A stretch of 44,867 nucleotides of DNA from contig CAXNAD020000024.1 of NCBI GenBank assembly GCA_964200185.2, positions 1-44,867 on the forward strand, written 5' to 3'. Both the position numbers and the translations under genes were made by a program. The first letter of the stretch is position 1; the number at the start of each line of letters is the position of its first letter. Source of the stretch: Choristocarpus tenellus KU-1152 (lineage: Eukaryota > Phaeophyceae). A model generated the notes under the pieces. It was not told where the DNA came from. It saw nothing but the letters and a program-made list of their open reading frames with translations, and searched no databases. This document shows positions 1 through 11,600 of the stretch, one piece after another.

Positions 1-609
1 AGGGGGTAATGGGGCCCCTTAGGAGGAGGAGAAACATCCACGACGTCTCCCTACACTTGCGGCATGGGGCTCTATGTGCGAATGAATGTTTACCTATCTG
101 TAGGCACAAGAGGCCTACAGTGATGATGATTGGAGGTGAAGAAGAGGGCGACAAGGATCTGTTTGAGATAGCCGAGCTCCTTCTCAGTCACGTGTGCCAT
201 CCGAATAGAGCATACTGTGCCTAGATCCCTGTTAAGGATATGCTTTTAATTCATGTGTAAAAGAAGATTTTGTAGGATAAATAATCAGTTGGATTATGTT
301 TCGATAACGGGATAATTGATAGGAAAGTTCTCTGTTGAGTAATCATGAGAATATTATCCAGGTTATTATAGTACAACAAGAATCCTAGAAAGGGAAGGTT
401 GTAGCAAGTGACATAGAGAATGAGTGACATGTTATTAGAATATGAATGGTAAGGTGACAAATCCCTTTGAGCTTTGAGGTTCCCTCCTTCCTTTCACCTT
501 CCTTCATGTACAACCTGTTCTGCATAGTAAGGAATTAATTGAGTTACTTTCATACACAAGTCTTAGGAACACCAATTTCTTTAACAACCACTGCCCCTAA
601 GACTCTATG
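1..609. other. Left-edge spacer, no recognised gene
   Basis: The only sizeable open frame, 9-224 (+, 71 codons), starts with an Arg-rich run and ends with an acidic stretch. It matches no family I know and has no obvious splice signals. The stretch from 230 to 600 is AT-rich and full of stops. It may include the left flank of the Harbinger element that follows, but I could not find a terminal inverted repeat here that matches the right side. Confidence 0.5.
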
Positions 610-1711
610 TTACGTTGGAGGGCGTTCGGGAGACCTGGGTGAGGTTCAGGTGTCGCAGGGAACACCTCCGTCAGCTGTTTCAAGTTTGAAGTCATGAACT
701 TCCCGCCTGTGTTCCGTTGCAAGAACGGCAGTCTGTTTACGAGGGATGAGGTTTCCTATTGCTGATTAGGAAGCTGAGATACTCAGGGCGCTTGGTTGAC
801 CTGGAGGAGGAATTCAACATTGAGTACAGTCAACTGAGTCGTCTCTTCAACATGGTCATGGACTGGGTATGGCAGACTCACTGACATCACATCCAGGACA
901 ACCTTGGGTTCTTTGCACCGTTCTTCCCTTAGATGACAGCGGCTATAGAACACAAAGGTGGGGTTGCTGTCTCGAGCATTTCTGTGGCTGTGCAATTTGT
1001 GTTGAAGTCCAGCTGCTTGAGCAGGGCTTGTATTGACACTAGATAGTGCAACATGCTGCTGTCCTGACTTCAAACCCCTTCAAATATGTGCGTTGGCGAC
1101 CATCAAGGAGTTGCCTGCTTGGGACTCTCTATGATCATGGCATTTCTAGACGGGACATTTCAGCGCATGTGCCGCCCGGGTGGGCCCATGGAGCTGGACT
1201 TGCAGCGGGAGGTCTACGACGCCCACAACAGGGCCCATGGGCTTGGGTTCCAGGCTATGGAGTTCCCGGATGGGATGATTGGAGACCTATATGGGCCTAT
1301 GCCTGGTTGCAGGCATGATGCGTACATTTTACGAGAAAGTAGATTAAACCACAGGTTAGCCATGTTGCAGCTGGGGCAGGATTTCCAGTACCAGGTGTAG
1401 GTGATGCAGCGTATCCCGTCCTCTCTCATGTGTCTTGTGGGTTCAGAGGTGCCAATCTCACCCCGACCCAGAAGGCATATAATAGGGAACTATCAAGCGT
1501 GAGGATTTCTGTGGAGTGGGGCTTTGGCAAGGTAGTCCAGATGTACCCTTTTGTAGATTTTAAGAAAAAACTCAAGCTCCTACTACAGCCAGTTGGTATG
1601 TACGATGTAGTTGCAGCCCTGCTGACAAACGACCACACTTGTTTACACGGGTCTCAGACTGGAATTTACTTTGACATGCCGTCTCCTTCACTTGAAGCCT
1701 ACTTTGCTTGA
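610..1711 (+). pseudogene. PIF/Harbinger DDE transposase, frameshifted
   Basis: Degenerate transposase of the DDE_Tnp_4 (Harbinger/HARBI1-like) family, which cuts and pastes its own DNA. The N-terminal helical part can be followed from about 618 to 960 across several frame changes and stops (for example the segments RRSEHL-like CRREHLRQLF, then FRCKNGSLFTRDE and LVDLEEEFNIEYSQL). The catalytic core is clear. The first Asp is in FLDGT (codon 1149-1151), followed by YDAHNRAHGLGFQAMEFPDG and GPMPGCRHDAYILRES. The second Asp is in GDAAYP (codon 1403-1405), and the Glu is in RISVEWGFG (codon 1514-1516). A one-base loss near 1398-1400 puts the second Asp in another frame from the first, with an immediate TAG. 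The C-terminus, with GMYDVVAALL and GSQTGIYFDMPSP, is intact up to TGA at 1709-1711. The copy cannot encode active enzyme. Family assignment is firm. Confidence 0.88.
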
Positions 1712-2026
1712 GGCCTGTCAGTTCGTGTCATGGGGTTGGAGGGAGAGCTGGGGGGAGTGGGACTCGTGTTTCCAATGTTCAGGTTAGGCCACAAGTAGGA
1801 TGTTATATAATAAAAAATAAGCATGTATTGACTCACCTGCACGTTGGGGCACCGTTGGCAGACTATGACTGGAGACAAATCATGGAAACCCTGTTCAACA
1901 TACACCCCCAATTGTTGTTGAGGCAAACAGCAAAAATAATTGCTAAAGTGACCACTAGACATGCTGGTCACCTACAAGCATAGCCCTTAGAGCTCTAGAT
2001 ATACAATTTTGCTATTTTTTTAATAA
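1712..2026. other. Spacer between the convergent Harbinger genes
   Basis: This AT-rich 315-base stretch separates the 3' ends of the transposase remnant and the opposing helper remnant. An open frame (1708-1983, +) runs through it but has no recognisable domain. The T-rich end at 2010-2040 could serve as a 3' end signal for either gene. I see nothing else in it. Confidence 0.4.
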
Positions 2027-3562
2027 TTAGTTATTTTTTTCTCCGCAAGCAAACGTTGCAACCATGAACGGTACAGAGGCTTCCTCATGCCTTGTCCTAT
2101 ACCTCTGTGCTGACCTCAAAGATGGTTCCAACCACTCCAATTCAGTGCCACAGTTCTGGTTGCGCTTTCCCAGAAGGTCCACCGTTTTCATCATGCTGAC
2201 CATGTCTTTCTGTACCTGGGTGCGGTTTTCCTTGAACTTTGCATCTAAGTCCATTCTTCGAGTCTGTATGGAAAAATTGTCTGCATGCCTTTCGGCATCA
2301 AACTCAATTGTAGCGCTGGTGCTCCTTGCGAAGGGAAAATTCATCCTCTGTGTCTTCTCTTGGAGGGCCAGCTTTTTTTCCTCGAGGCTTTGCTCTGCCT
2401 CAATACTCTCCGGGGTCTGAATCTTACTGCACATGTATTTTGCCATGGTGTCTTCTAGATATATGTCAGCCCTGCCACCAGAGCTACGACTGCTGTTGTC
2501 GCTGCCCGAAGACCGGGAGTCCTTTTTGGCACGCTTTCTGCTCCCAGCAGTAGCCCTGACAGCGTCAATCACCTGTGAGGGGTAGATCGGGCGGGGGAAT
2601 GGTTTTGGTGACCAGTTGCTTGTTGACTTGCAAGCAATGCCAAACTTCACGTACGGAATACAGTACACTCACGATCTGGGTGCCTCTCTTTTATTCTCCT
2701 CATCGGCCAGTCCGGCCTTGCGGGCCCTCTTCTCCTCGACAGTCACTCTCTCCTCCATGTCAGTGTCATTTAGAAGACCTGCAGTTCACCAGGCAGCCCT
2801 TCCCGGTTGCCGCTGACCCATTCTCCGTCCACCTTGTATTTCTGGAACATTGTGACCAGCTTCCTGTACTAATGGATGCACGCCTCGCCGTTGACACCCG
2901 CCAGAGCGAAAGGGGGCTCGTGGATGAGCGCTCTAGCAACACCCTCCCACGCATCACCTTGCTGCCCGTGGACAGCCAAGTGTGGCTTCTAATGTGCAAC
3001 CTGTGCAAAGCCACACAGGGGACAAGGAAGTGAGGTATTTCATGACTTCTAGAGTTTGGCTACCATTGTGCAAGTTGACATGTAAGCGCTCGTCCTATTT
3101 TCTGTAACTTGCTTGCTTCATGAGCTTGATCCACGCATTGATGCCCCATCCTATCTTCTTCTTGCGGTCATGCTCCGCAGCACCAGTTGTGGGAGAGTCA
3201 GAACCCGGACTTTTCTGGGCAGGTGCCATTGGGGAAGGCAGGGGGGCTTGCTGCGGCAAGGGACCTTAGAATCCGGGCACAGATGAACTCAATGCCTTCA
3301 CCTGCATGGCAGGTGCATTATTGAAGCCTGGCCTGGCAAACGCTGCACGGGCAACAGACCCTGCTGCCATCCCCTCCGTCCTCGGCACCCTTGTACGGTG
3401 TATGAGCTGTGTATACATCTCTGAGGTCATGGTGTTGAGTACAGGAGAGGAATGTCCAGGGAAGGGTCGAAATAGATGGAAGCTAGCACGGGCGACGACA
3501 GACTGCTCTTTCGTCATCGGGGTGCCCACTAACCAAGCTGGAGATAGTTTGAATTTGTTCAC
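2027..3562 (-). pseudogene. Harbinger-associated helper-like gene, degenerate
   Basis: Broken gene facing the transposase, in the position where Harbinger elements carry their Myb/SANT or trihelix-type DNA-binding partner. The first part reads from about 3562 and continues in the same frame through a single TAA at 3266-3268 into MAPAQKSPGSDSPTTGAAEH and an RKKKIGWGINAWIKLMKQ segment. After a frame change comes a conserved-looking block near 2975-2790 with DAWEGVARALIHEPPFAL and YRKLVTMFQKYKVDGEW. Another shift leads to a charged stretch (EERVTVEEKRARKAGLADEE), then a probable 100-bp intron (2672-2573, GTGAGT to CACAG). A Ser-rich and coiled-coil-like C-terminus ends at 2027. The first 32 residues of the long open frame at 2027-2668 are probably intron. 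The helper role is inferred from position and composition; no Myb signature Trp triplet is clearly visible. Confidence 0.6.
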
Positions 3563-4586
3563 CTTCGGGTGGTGTTTCTTGTTTTTTGCATTTTTTCTAG
3601 ATCACAGATGAATTTCATTCTACACATACCAATTTTGTAGTGGATTTTCTTACCACCGTTGGAGAGCACCATAAGAAATTTCATTCGACACAAACATCCT
3701 AATATCACAAGGACTCTTAAAGTTTCACCTCCCTTGGAGTGAGGGTCACAAGACTAGAATGGTATCGTTGATAGTTCTGGGAGACAACACCTCATGATGG
3801 TTTGCTTTGTCCAGCTAGCACTTACATCTGAGGGTGAACAATTCAATGAGTCCATCGTGCCTGTCAACCAAAGTCTACAATACTTTCAACAAGAAAATAC
3901 ACACCACCACCCAGTCTAAACGTATGTGTAATGATATATTATGTACATAGTTTGAAGTCCACCTACACGCAAATGTTGTGAGGGGTCACCATGTATGTTG
4001 AGGGTGTGAAATGAATATGATCCAGTGACCGCACTACCCCTACCCCTACAGCATCAACAGGTTGGCCTTGAACAACCTTGTACATACAAACCTTCACTCG
4101 CCACTAGAAGTATGGGTGATGTGAATGGTAATTGACACCATAATTCTCCATGGGATTTCCATGTAGGTCCGAACAATGTTTTATATCAAGGATTGGTGTT
4201 GAGGTTTCATGACTCATAATCATGCAAATTTGATCTCTTTCATTTGGGTGTTAGTATAATGAATTGTTATTATGAGTGCTCTAACTGGATTATTAATTTT
4301 TTTAGTAACGGGTTTTCCTCTCAGAGACCCTGTTTGACACAAGGACCTTTTCTGTTTTTGTCGGGTGGAACCTGCACTTACTTGGGGAGGGGTAGATAGT
4401 TTCCTTTATTTACTTCTGTGGATACTCGAGGTCAGATATAGGATCATCTTGGCATGACCCAGATAGATTCTTTCTTTTCAGTCAACATTGATTGCTGGAA
4501 TTTCTGCTCTTATCTGAAATTTGTCAGGATGGTCAGGAGCGTATCTACCGACCTACACAACACAGTATACTAAAATATTAGGTAGC
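3563..4586. other. Spacer, no recognised gene
   Basis: No convincing exon was seen. Two related short segments, near 3609-3625 and 3676-3692, both contain a TTTCATTC core followed by ACAC and could be short direct repeats at the edge of the Harbinger remnant. The rest is AT-rich with dense stops in all frames. Confidence 0.4.
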
Positions 4587-4668
4587 TGTGTTGTCTAGCT
4601 CAGTTAGTGGATATATTCCTTTGAGTTTTCAAAAAGAGAGGTTTGAGGATTCTCATCTCACACCTTAT
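4587..4668 (+). repeat. tRNA-like segment, possible SINE head
   Basis: The order of parts matches a tRNA. A D-arm/A-box-like TAGCTCAGTTAGTGG sits at 4596-4610. A hairpin-forming anticodon-arm-like segment with TTTGA/TCAAA follows at about 4620-4635. A T-arm/B-box-like GGTTTGAGGATTC is at 4639-4652. A GTGT before the A box can pair with ACAC after the B box. The D stem does not pair properly and the B box departs from GGTTCRANNCC, so this is not a working tRNA. A tRNA-derived SINE or a decayed tRNA gene is more likely. An (AT)9 run at 4801-4818 could be the tail of such an element. Confidence 0.35.
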
Positions 4669-4800
4669 CCTTATCTGTGTTGTGGAAGATTAGTCCCCCT
4701 GCCTGCCTGTGTGTACAAAATTGAGGTAGCCTCAGGGTCACCCAACTCGATATCATAGCAGTGAAATTGGTGACCTACTCCCACTCTTTAGGGTTGAGGA

Positions 4801-4818
4801 ATATATATATATATATAT
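4801..4818. repeat. (AT)9 microsatellite
   Basis: An uninterrupted run of nine AT units, about 130 bases downstream of the tRNA-like segment. It may be the simple-sequence tail of a SINE or an independent microsatellite. Confidence 0.8.
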
Positions 4819-5486
4819 GGAACCATGGTTGCTTGCATCTATCCACCGTAAGTCTGTGTCTCACCACAGTATGTATCGTTTCTAAATTGTTCATGTCCAG
4901 GATTGTACCCAAATTACTTGGTTGAGCAAGATCCATTTTTCCACCACTGGTTTTCTACAATGTGTGCTGCTGCATCATGAAATGAAAACAATGCACTTGT
5001 GTGTTGTGACTTCTAGCGCTACAAAGTGCTCTATTTTGTTATGGAAAACAATTGTACTTCTGAGGCAGGAAGAGTGGTACCATAATTTCCCTTCTGGGGA
5101 TCGATTGACCCATGTCATGTACAATAACTGCGGTCTGAAACACCGTCAATATACCTATTGTACATAACTTCACAGTCCATTTTACAGAAGCTAAACTAAA
5201 AAGGTATACACTTTATAGCATAGTCTGAGATTGGGTTTTGTGCAAAGGGCATCAATTTGCAAAGTACTTCCCAACTTAACTTGTTCAGAAGTATGACCAG
5301 TTTTAGTATTGTTTGAAAATCACTTTCACCTCCTTCCCACTCTAGAGGGTCATGCAGACACTGTATTCTTTTCATACGAACACTGCAAGCATATGCATTC
5401 TTTCACTTTGCTGAACTTGGGTGATCTGTTACCTCCCATCCAAGCACCAATCTCAAAAATGATGCTCCAAAGCACATGCTGCAAGC
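4819..5486. other. Spacer next to the copia remnant
   Basis: It contains short open frames only (4922-5167 and 5309-5587, both +), with no recognisable domain or splice context. The second overlaps the 3' end of the copia remnant on the opposite strand and is probably its shadow. The rest may be eroded 3' sequence of that retroelement. No LTR could be defined. Confidence 0.35.
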
Positions 5487-6172
5487 CTACTGTGGGAGAG
5501 TCCTCACAGCATTCAACAGACTGTACGTCACAGCGCGTGCAGCATGTATGTATTCAGAGTAAATTACATTTTGCCTGTACTGCTTAACAGGTTGCAGTGG
5601 AAATGTAGTGTTCTTCACAACCAATACCATGCCATAAAATAGCAACACATGGTATCCACTACTGTGCCGCACTATGCAAGAGACAACCATTTCTCTTTGG
5701 GTGATGGTGAAAATCCACATGGTTGTACCATAACATGCCATCAATCATATCACGCCTTTTGTTCTGTCTATCTCTCCTTGAACTATCCCTTGCCAATGTA
5801 TGATTGCTCTACTATAATCCATTCTATGATTTGCCCCTCCGACACAAAGTACTACTTAGTACTAGAATATCCCATTAATATCTTGATCAACTAGTAATCA
5901 TATACTCTAAGATATCCACTCCAGTGTGGAAATACTTGTAAAAGCTTCTGCAGAACAGCATAGGCATCTCTCCTTGCATGAATACCTGCACATGGCCATG
6001 AAAAAAATTGGGGCAAAGCTTGCACCATACCCCGCGACACAGCATTGACGGTTCTTGTGACAGACCATGTACAAATAGGGTATTGTTTAGACTGGGTTGC
6101 TGGGTACACTATGCAGTGTTTTACTACACCTGATTGAGGAATGTATGGTACAAGTGTACAAGACGACAACAC
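5487..6172 (-). mobile_element. Ty1/copia pol remnant (RT end and RNase H)
   Basis: Read on the minus strand, 6172-5891 ends the reverse transcriptase region, with the spacing of the copia segment around TRPDIxxAVxxLSR (here PICTW, then TRTVNAVSRGMVQA). The frame at 5744-5487 resembles copia RNase H: RHSSGY stands in for the usual RRSTSGY, followed by an SEYIHAARAV segment in place of EAEYIAASEAV. The two pieces are in the correct order but different frames, with many stops between. The match is by motif order rather than high identity, so it is a strongly eroded copy. It is one of two copia remnants here; the other, at 41 kb, is on the opposite strand. Confidence 0.5.
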
Positions 6173-8681
6173 GTATGTAGGGAGTGGTACTTCTGTGACA
6201 TTGAACCAGTTGGATCTCCTCCATAGATAACTGTCTCACACTGAGTCTCTGTCACAAACAGTATATTTACTACATTTGTGCTGACCTGCTGTAATACCCC
6301 ACAGAACCCCAGGTCTAGTTCTGTTTTATCCTGTTAACATCCGTCTACAGTACAGAGTAATGCTTTGCAAAAAGGGTCAACCCTTCAAGAACTCATTAAC
6401 TAGGGGGTAGGTAGTTGAGTGTATAAAGGAAATGGAACATAAGATACTGAGTGGATGGGGTTTTTCCCTCCTTCACGATAGTCCCTGCTTTGCCTGAATA
6501 GTGAGCATTTACATTGTTCAAGACCTTTTTTCTTTCCAGTCATGAAAAGAAGTTGGGGGGGATGTGATTTCATTCTTCACAAATCATGTAATAAGGGCTG
6601 TGTTTCGAATGATTGCTCAATCATCTCAAGAAGAACTGCACTCAGTTTCAAAGGAAACCTGAGCTTGATTTGATCATGACAAAATGACAACTTTGAAGTA
6701 TATATAAGTAATAGAGTATAGTAAGAATTTTGGCATGGCACCCACTAATTTTGATGCTATCATTAAGGAAAATCCTCTCACGTGGAATGCATCCTAGATC
6801 AAATTTCCTTTTCTGACCAGGTAGGGCACCTGGTCAGAAGTTTATCAAAGTTCAAAGTGAATTAATACCCCCTTTTGTATGTTATCTATAGGAGAAGCAT
6901 TTAGGTGTCATGTGTCTCACTTTTAGTGGAAATTTGCTTTCTCTTGTGCAACCACAAATTGATTGTGGGCAAGGAGGAAAAACAAAGGATTGTAAAATGT
7001 GTGAGCAAGTGCCAGCATTTGTCTGTAAGGTCCTGTAGGGATCAGATTGCAATCAAGTCATGTTTGAATTGGTGCATTAGTTGAGAGCTTTTGTTTGTAT
7101 GGAAGGCTAATTCTGGGGTCCACTCAGTTGAGCAGCGACATCAAGGTAGGAGTCTGATTGGATAACATTTATATTCCAAGAGCTGCCTTATAAAATAGGA
7201 ACATAATACGAGTGAATTCAGGACTTGTAGCAGCAACATAGTCACACTTTAAGTTATTGGATTGGTGTAGGCAGGGTTGATGTTCATTGAGCTAACTTAA
7301 TTGGTCACTTTGGTGAAGAGGTGGACAGCAAGCCACCTTATGTGCCAAGCGGCACTTGTGTTGATTCCTATCCTCAGGCTGAGGTGAAGGGATGGAACTC
7401 AGAATAGGATGTGCTGATGACCCAGGAATACACTAATGAATTCAGCATATGTTTGGACTTCGTATGGATTGCAACACTCAATACAAAGCAGAATGTGTTT
7501 GGGTAGGGCTACAAGTACATGCTGGCATTTAAAATAATTATAATGCTGGATTGACAATAGTCTTGGAGGTCATTCATGAGTTTTTGGTTCAACAGGAACA
7601 TGTGATTTGTTGGGCAGCAGGGGTATGTACAGAGATCTTATCAACCGTACTTCTTGCACTGGGACAGATCATTGGGCCACCATCATGCCATTAATTGGAA
7701 CGAAAATGTGACAGGGGGTACTAGATCATAATGCTACACACATCACATAATCAATATTATGGGCCAAGTTGATTTCCATAAAGTGTCGTAAAGTAGGAGT
7801 ACAAACAAGATACAAGTAACAGTTCATGTTAGTAACCAAACATCCAAAATACAGAGTAAGCAAGCATTTTATATCCTTCTTTAAAGCAACATGGTGGTCA
7901 AGCCCTACTTGTAGCTCATCAGTATGGATAGCCACAGGTACAACTACAGGATCCTTGACTTCACATCCTTTCCTCAGATTTTTTACATGGAGAGATTGTT
8001 CATAGAGGTGTTCAGAGTACAGTTGGCTGTTCTTGATCTACCTCCTTGATCTACCTCTTCAACCTGCAAAAATGGGATCTGCTAAACCTCTTGCCTTTTA
8101 AAAATACAATATCAAATATGATACCCAAGATTTTAAGTAGGGCTTTTTTAGACAAGCTGCTGACTACCTGGAAATTTTCCACTTTTCCCTAAGAAATCAG
8201 CTATGCGTGGAGTGATATGATGTTATGCATTTATCATAAACAACCCAAGAAATACATCAACAGTCATTCTTGTAGTCACACTATACTGCTGATTAAATCA
8301 AAAATCCTCTTAAAATATCATTGTCACCCAATGAAGACATTCCTCAGTAATAATAATAACAAAGGTCACTAAACCACTAATAGTAGAAGCGTGTCAAGTT
8401 CAAAATTAACTTTAATGTTGACCCCTTGTTGTGTACCCTCATCATTGAGAAATTGGCATTGAACTGTAGTTGGACACAGGATAATCTCATCATTCACATT
8501 CAATGATACGCTGAACAAACACATCACTACATGTTGCATGCAGCATCTTGAATTCTATACTTCAAAGGAGTGTTTTGACACTGATAATAATCACCGATAA
8601 AGGAACAGTGGGGTTATCTAGATTGACACATCTGGTCTAGACATAAAACAGACACAATTCTTACTCCTCAGGCATGATATC
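6173..8681. other. Intergenic, no recognised gene
   Basis: About 2.5 kb of AT-rich DNA with no open frame that looks coding. The only listed-size frame, 7726-7935 (-), has no domain, no splice signals and a shadow-like composition. The part nearest 8681 lies downstream of the stop of the RimP-like gene and should contain its 3' untranslated region. No clear polyadenylation signal stood out. Confidence 0.5.
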
Positions 8682-11600
8682 TTAACCTACACGATCAGTT
8701 GATCCAAGCTTGTCATCTTCACCTTCATCTTCGTCTACAAAGTCAGATGTTCCAAATATTTCATCCTCTTCGGCAGAGTCAGACAATCCAATCATGCCAG
8801 GTTGAGGTCCAGGAGAATGTGGTGAGACCACAGTAAGGTTATGATCTTCTTCTTCATCCTCACCCTCCTCTTGTGGAGGATTGTATGGCCCAAGCATGAT
8901 ATCTTCAAGCCTGCTAGAGGAATCTTCACGTCTAGCTTCAGGGAGGCGGACTTCATCCACCAATGCCAAAGGCATGCGCACTTTGCGTCCAGACTTTGTG
9001 ATGATAAGTTCATCAAATGTTCGCTCTACCAGTTTACCTTTGATTAGTCGCTTGTTCTGGAAGGGACCTCCCCTGACAAAGAGAAAGAGGAATGTGTTTC
9101 TATGAGCTCAGTTTAGCACCAACAAAACAAATCAGTACTTACTTACAAAAGAAACAAAAGATAAAGCAGTTATCAACATAACAACAAGATGCTGTCATCA
9201 AGGAAGGGTATGGATGACATAGTACAGTGAGTTGTGCCACACATAAGCCTATCGAATGAAAATAGCATCTTCTGTGTACAATACAATAATAAACATCTTG
9301 AACCAAAAGAAAAAAGTTTTGATTTTTTTCCAAGCACTTTAACATTTTGAGGATTTTCAATATTTCTTTCCACTCACACAACAAAAAGCTTCTATTGCTG
9401 CCTTGGTCTTTGTTTGAAAAATAAATGTGCTATACTTAAAACAAATACATTCAGTCAAGTCCGGTTCCATCTATTCTTGAATACTTTGACCAATCACACA
9501 AAATACATACCAGAGCAACCTCACAAGTTGAGGTAAGTCAATGAGGTAGCCCACACTAACACAAGCTGTTACTCACGTTTTGACTATGACATCGAAGCCC
9601 TTGAATGCCTGGAATTCCTTCTTTGTTGAAAGGATGTTCTTGACACCAGGAGTGGCAACAATGAGCTCATGTCGACCCAAAACATAAAGTTCATCTTCCC
9701 TTTCTTCCAGAGCAAAGTTGACAGCCCTAGCAAGCAAATTACATTTACAGTTACAGGAAGAAGAGGTCAGGACAGACTTCTCCTAGAAAGGACAGGTGCT
9801 CCCTAATCTCACAACCCTATCTATACAGTATCTCACAATCAATCCTATTTACTCAGTACCAAGCTCATGACAAGCAAGAACTACATCTCACTTGATAGTC
9901 TGCATGAGCTGTTTGCTATCCACAGAATCGGCTTCCTCGTCATCTTCAGCAACATCACCTCTTTTGACAGTAACCTCCAGCTTGTGGTAGGTCCACATAA
10001 TATCATGGCACCTAAGACCACTAGCTTCCACTCGGGTACGAATTATTTTTTCTGCCTGGGATTGGAGACAGGTTTAATTTCTAGTTTAGGAATTATACTT
10101 CATCCAGGAAACCTTTTGCTAATAGCATTGTAGATAGATACCACCATCAAATATATGTTATGTCTTCTTACTTCTATAATGGCGACAAAACAGAATATTA
10201 TTGAAATACTCATCACTCTTAAGGAAACCACCAGTCACAGGAAATAAACGCTGAATAGTGCAACATAACATGATGCATTGACTTGCTACCAGCATATGAC
10301 TTGTATGGATCATAAAAATACCTTGGGATATGAAGTCCAAACAACGATTGTGCACGATTCTCTGTACACTTACAACAAAACCAAACTTAGTCACACCTTT
10401 ACCATTACATAAACATATTTCTGGAATCAGAGTAGAGTAATTCAATCAAAGTAGAGTAAAATCCTACAGAAGAAAAACATGATTACATTTCAGAGGGTTG
10501 AAAATGTGCATACCTAATTTGAGTAAAAGTCAAGCCCACTCCTCACAATCAGGTCATTCTGAGTGTCTACCAATTTTGCATAATTCCTTGCAACCCAGCA
10601 CTCTTAATCTCCTACAGCTTACCTCAATCCTCCATGGAGAGTCAGCAGGTTCATCCATGCCCTCGATCTCTCCTGCAACCTCGGGAAATTTCTGATCATG
10701 AGAATGGGTAGGGAGACGGAAAATGACCGTGATTCTTTGCACTCCCTACATCCAACACTCCCGTAGAAAGAAAAACAGAATTTTGAGACCGGAGTTCTTC
10801 TTTTACTAGGTCTTTAAATTGAAGTGATATCTGAAGGCAAGAGAAACATTGGGTACTACGTTTTCATCACATCCTCACATCAAGGTCCTCCTCAGATGGG
10901 ATATCTTCGAGAGGGTTCACATCAGTGCCCTCAAATGGGTCAGCCCCCCCAATGATGTTCCCCCTTCGGTCGACCCGTACCACACCAACATCTGGAAACT
11001 TCTTCAGCACCTATCACAACCATCACCACACTAAATGTGTCAGTATTAGGAATGTCGTTTTTGGCGCACAACTCCTTGCTCTAGATTGGAAACAAATTAG
11101 ATTGCCACTAACCTCTTGAGCAAGCCTTGCTTCCTTTTCTCGCTCTCGGTTGATGTCCTCGATAGTCAACCCTTCTTTTTTCCTCATCTTTCTCCTTCTC
11201 TTACCTCCCCCAGATGGTTGGACCTCAAGCTCATCTCTATTGACATCACCGTTAAGTTCTCCCTCTCTCCCCTTCATTGAAATAATGTCGCCCTCAGCAT
11301 TGTCAGCTTCCTCTATTTCGCCGGCACTGTTCTGCTTGCCAAATGTCATGGCGAGCAACAAATGATTTTTCTAGGGTTAATACACAGATATAAAATTGCT
11401 TGCGAGGTTTCCCAACCAGTCTGCCAGCTCGTATCAACGGGAACACTCACGATCACATATCGACCATAATATCCCCCAGTGCAAGCAAAAGAACTGACCT
11501 GCGTATCATCTACTGGTTCCACCTCGCCAAATATCTTTCCCCCAACATGAAGACGAGTGAGTGAACCATCAGTGGCCTGTGGGCAAGAGCAGTACCCATC

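Larger units (their letters stand above)
610..3562. mobile_element. Degenerate PIF/Harbinger DNA transposon
   Basis: The transposase remnant (+) and the helper-like remnant (-) converge, as in known two-gene Harbinger elements, and are more GC-rich than the sequence around them. The real ends probably lie somewhat outside these limits. I could not find terminal inverted repeats or the 3-bp target duplication usual for the family, so the boundaries given are those of the coding remnants only. Both genes carry several inactivating changes, so the copy is not autonomous. Confidence 0.75.

Noticed and set aside
2573-2668. N-terminal 32 residues of the 213-codon minus-strand frame
   Set aside because: They lie between a good donor (2672) and acceptor (2573) and have no domain character, so they are probably intron.
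8792-9105. Open frames on both strands around 8.8-9.1 kb
   Set aside because: They are shadows of the last RimP exon; the acidic codons yield Phe/Leu/Ser-rich frames on the other strand.
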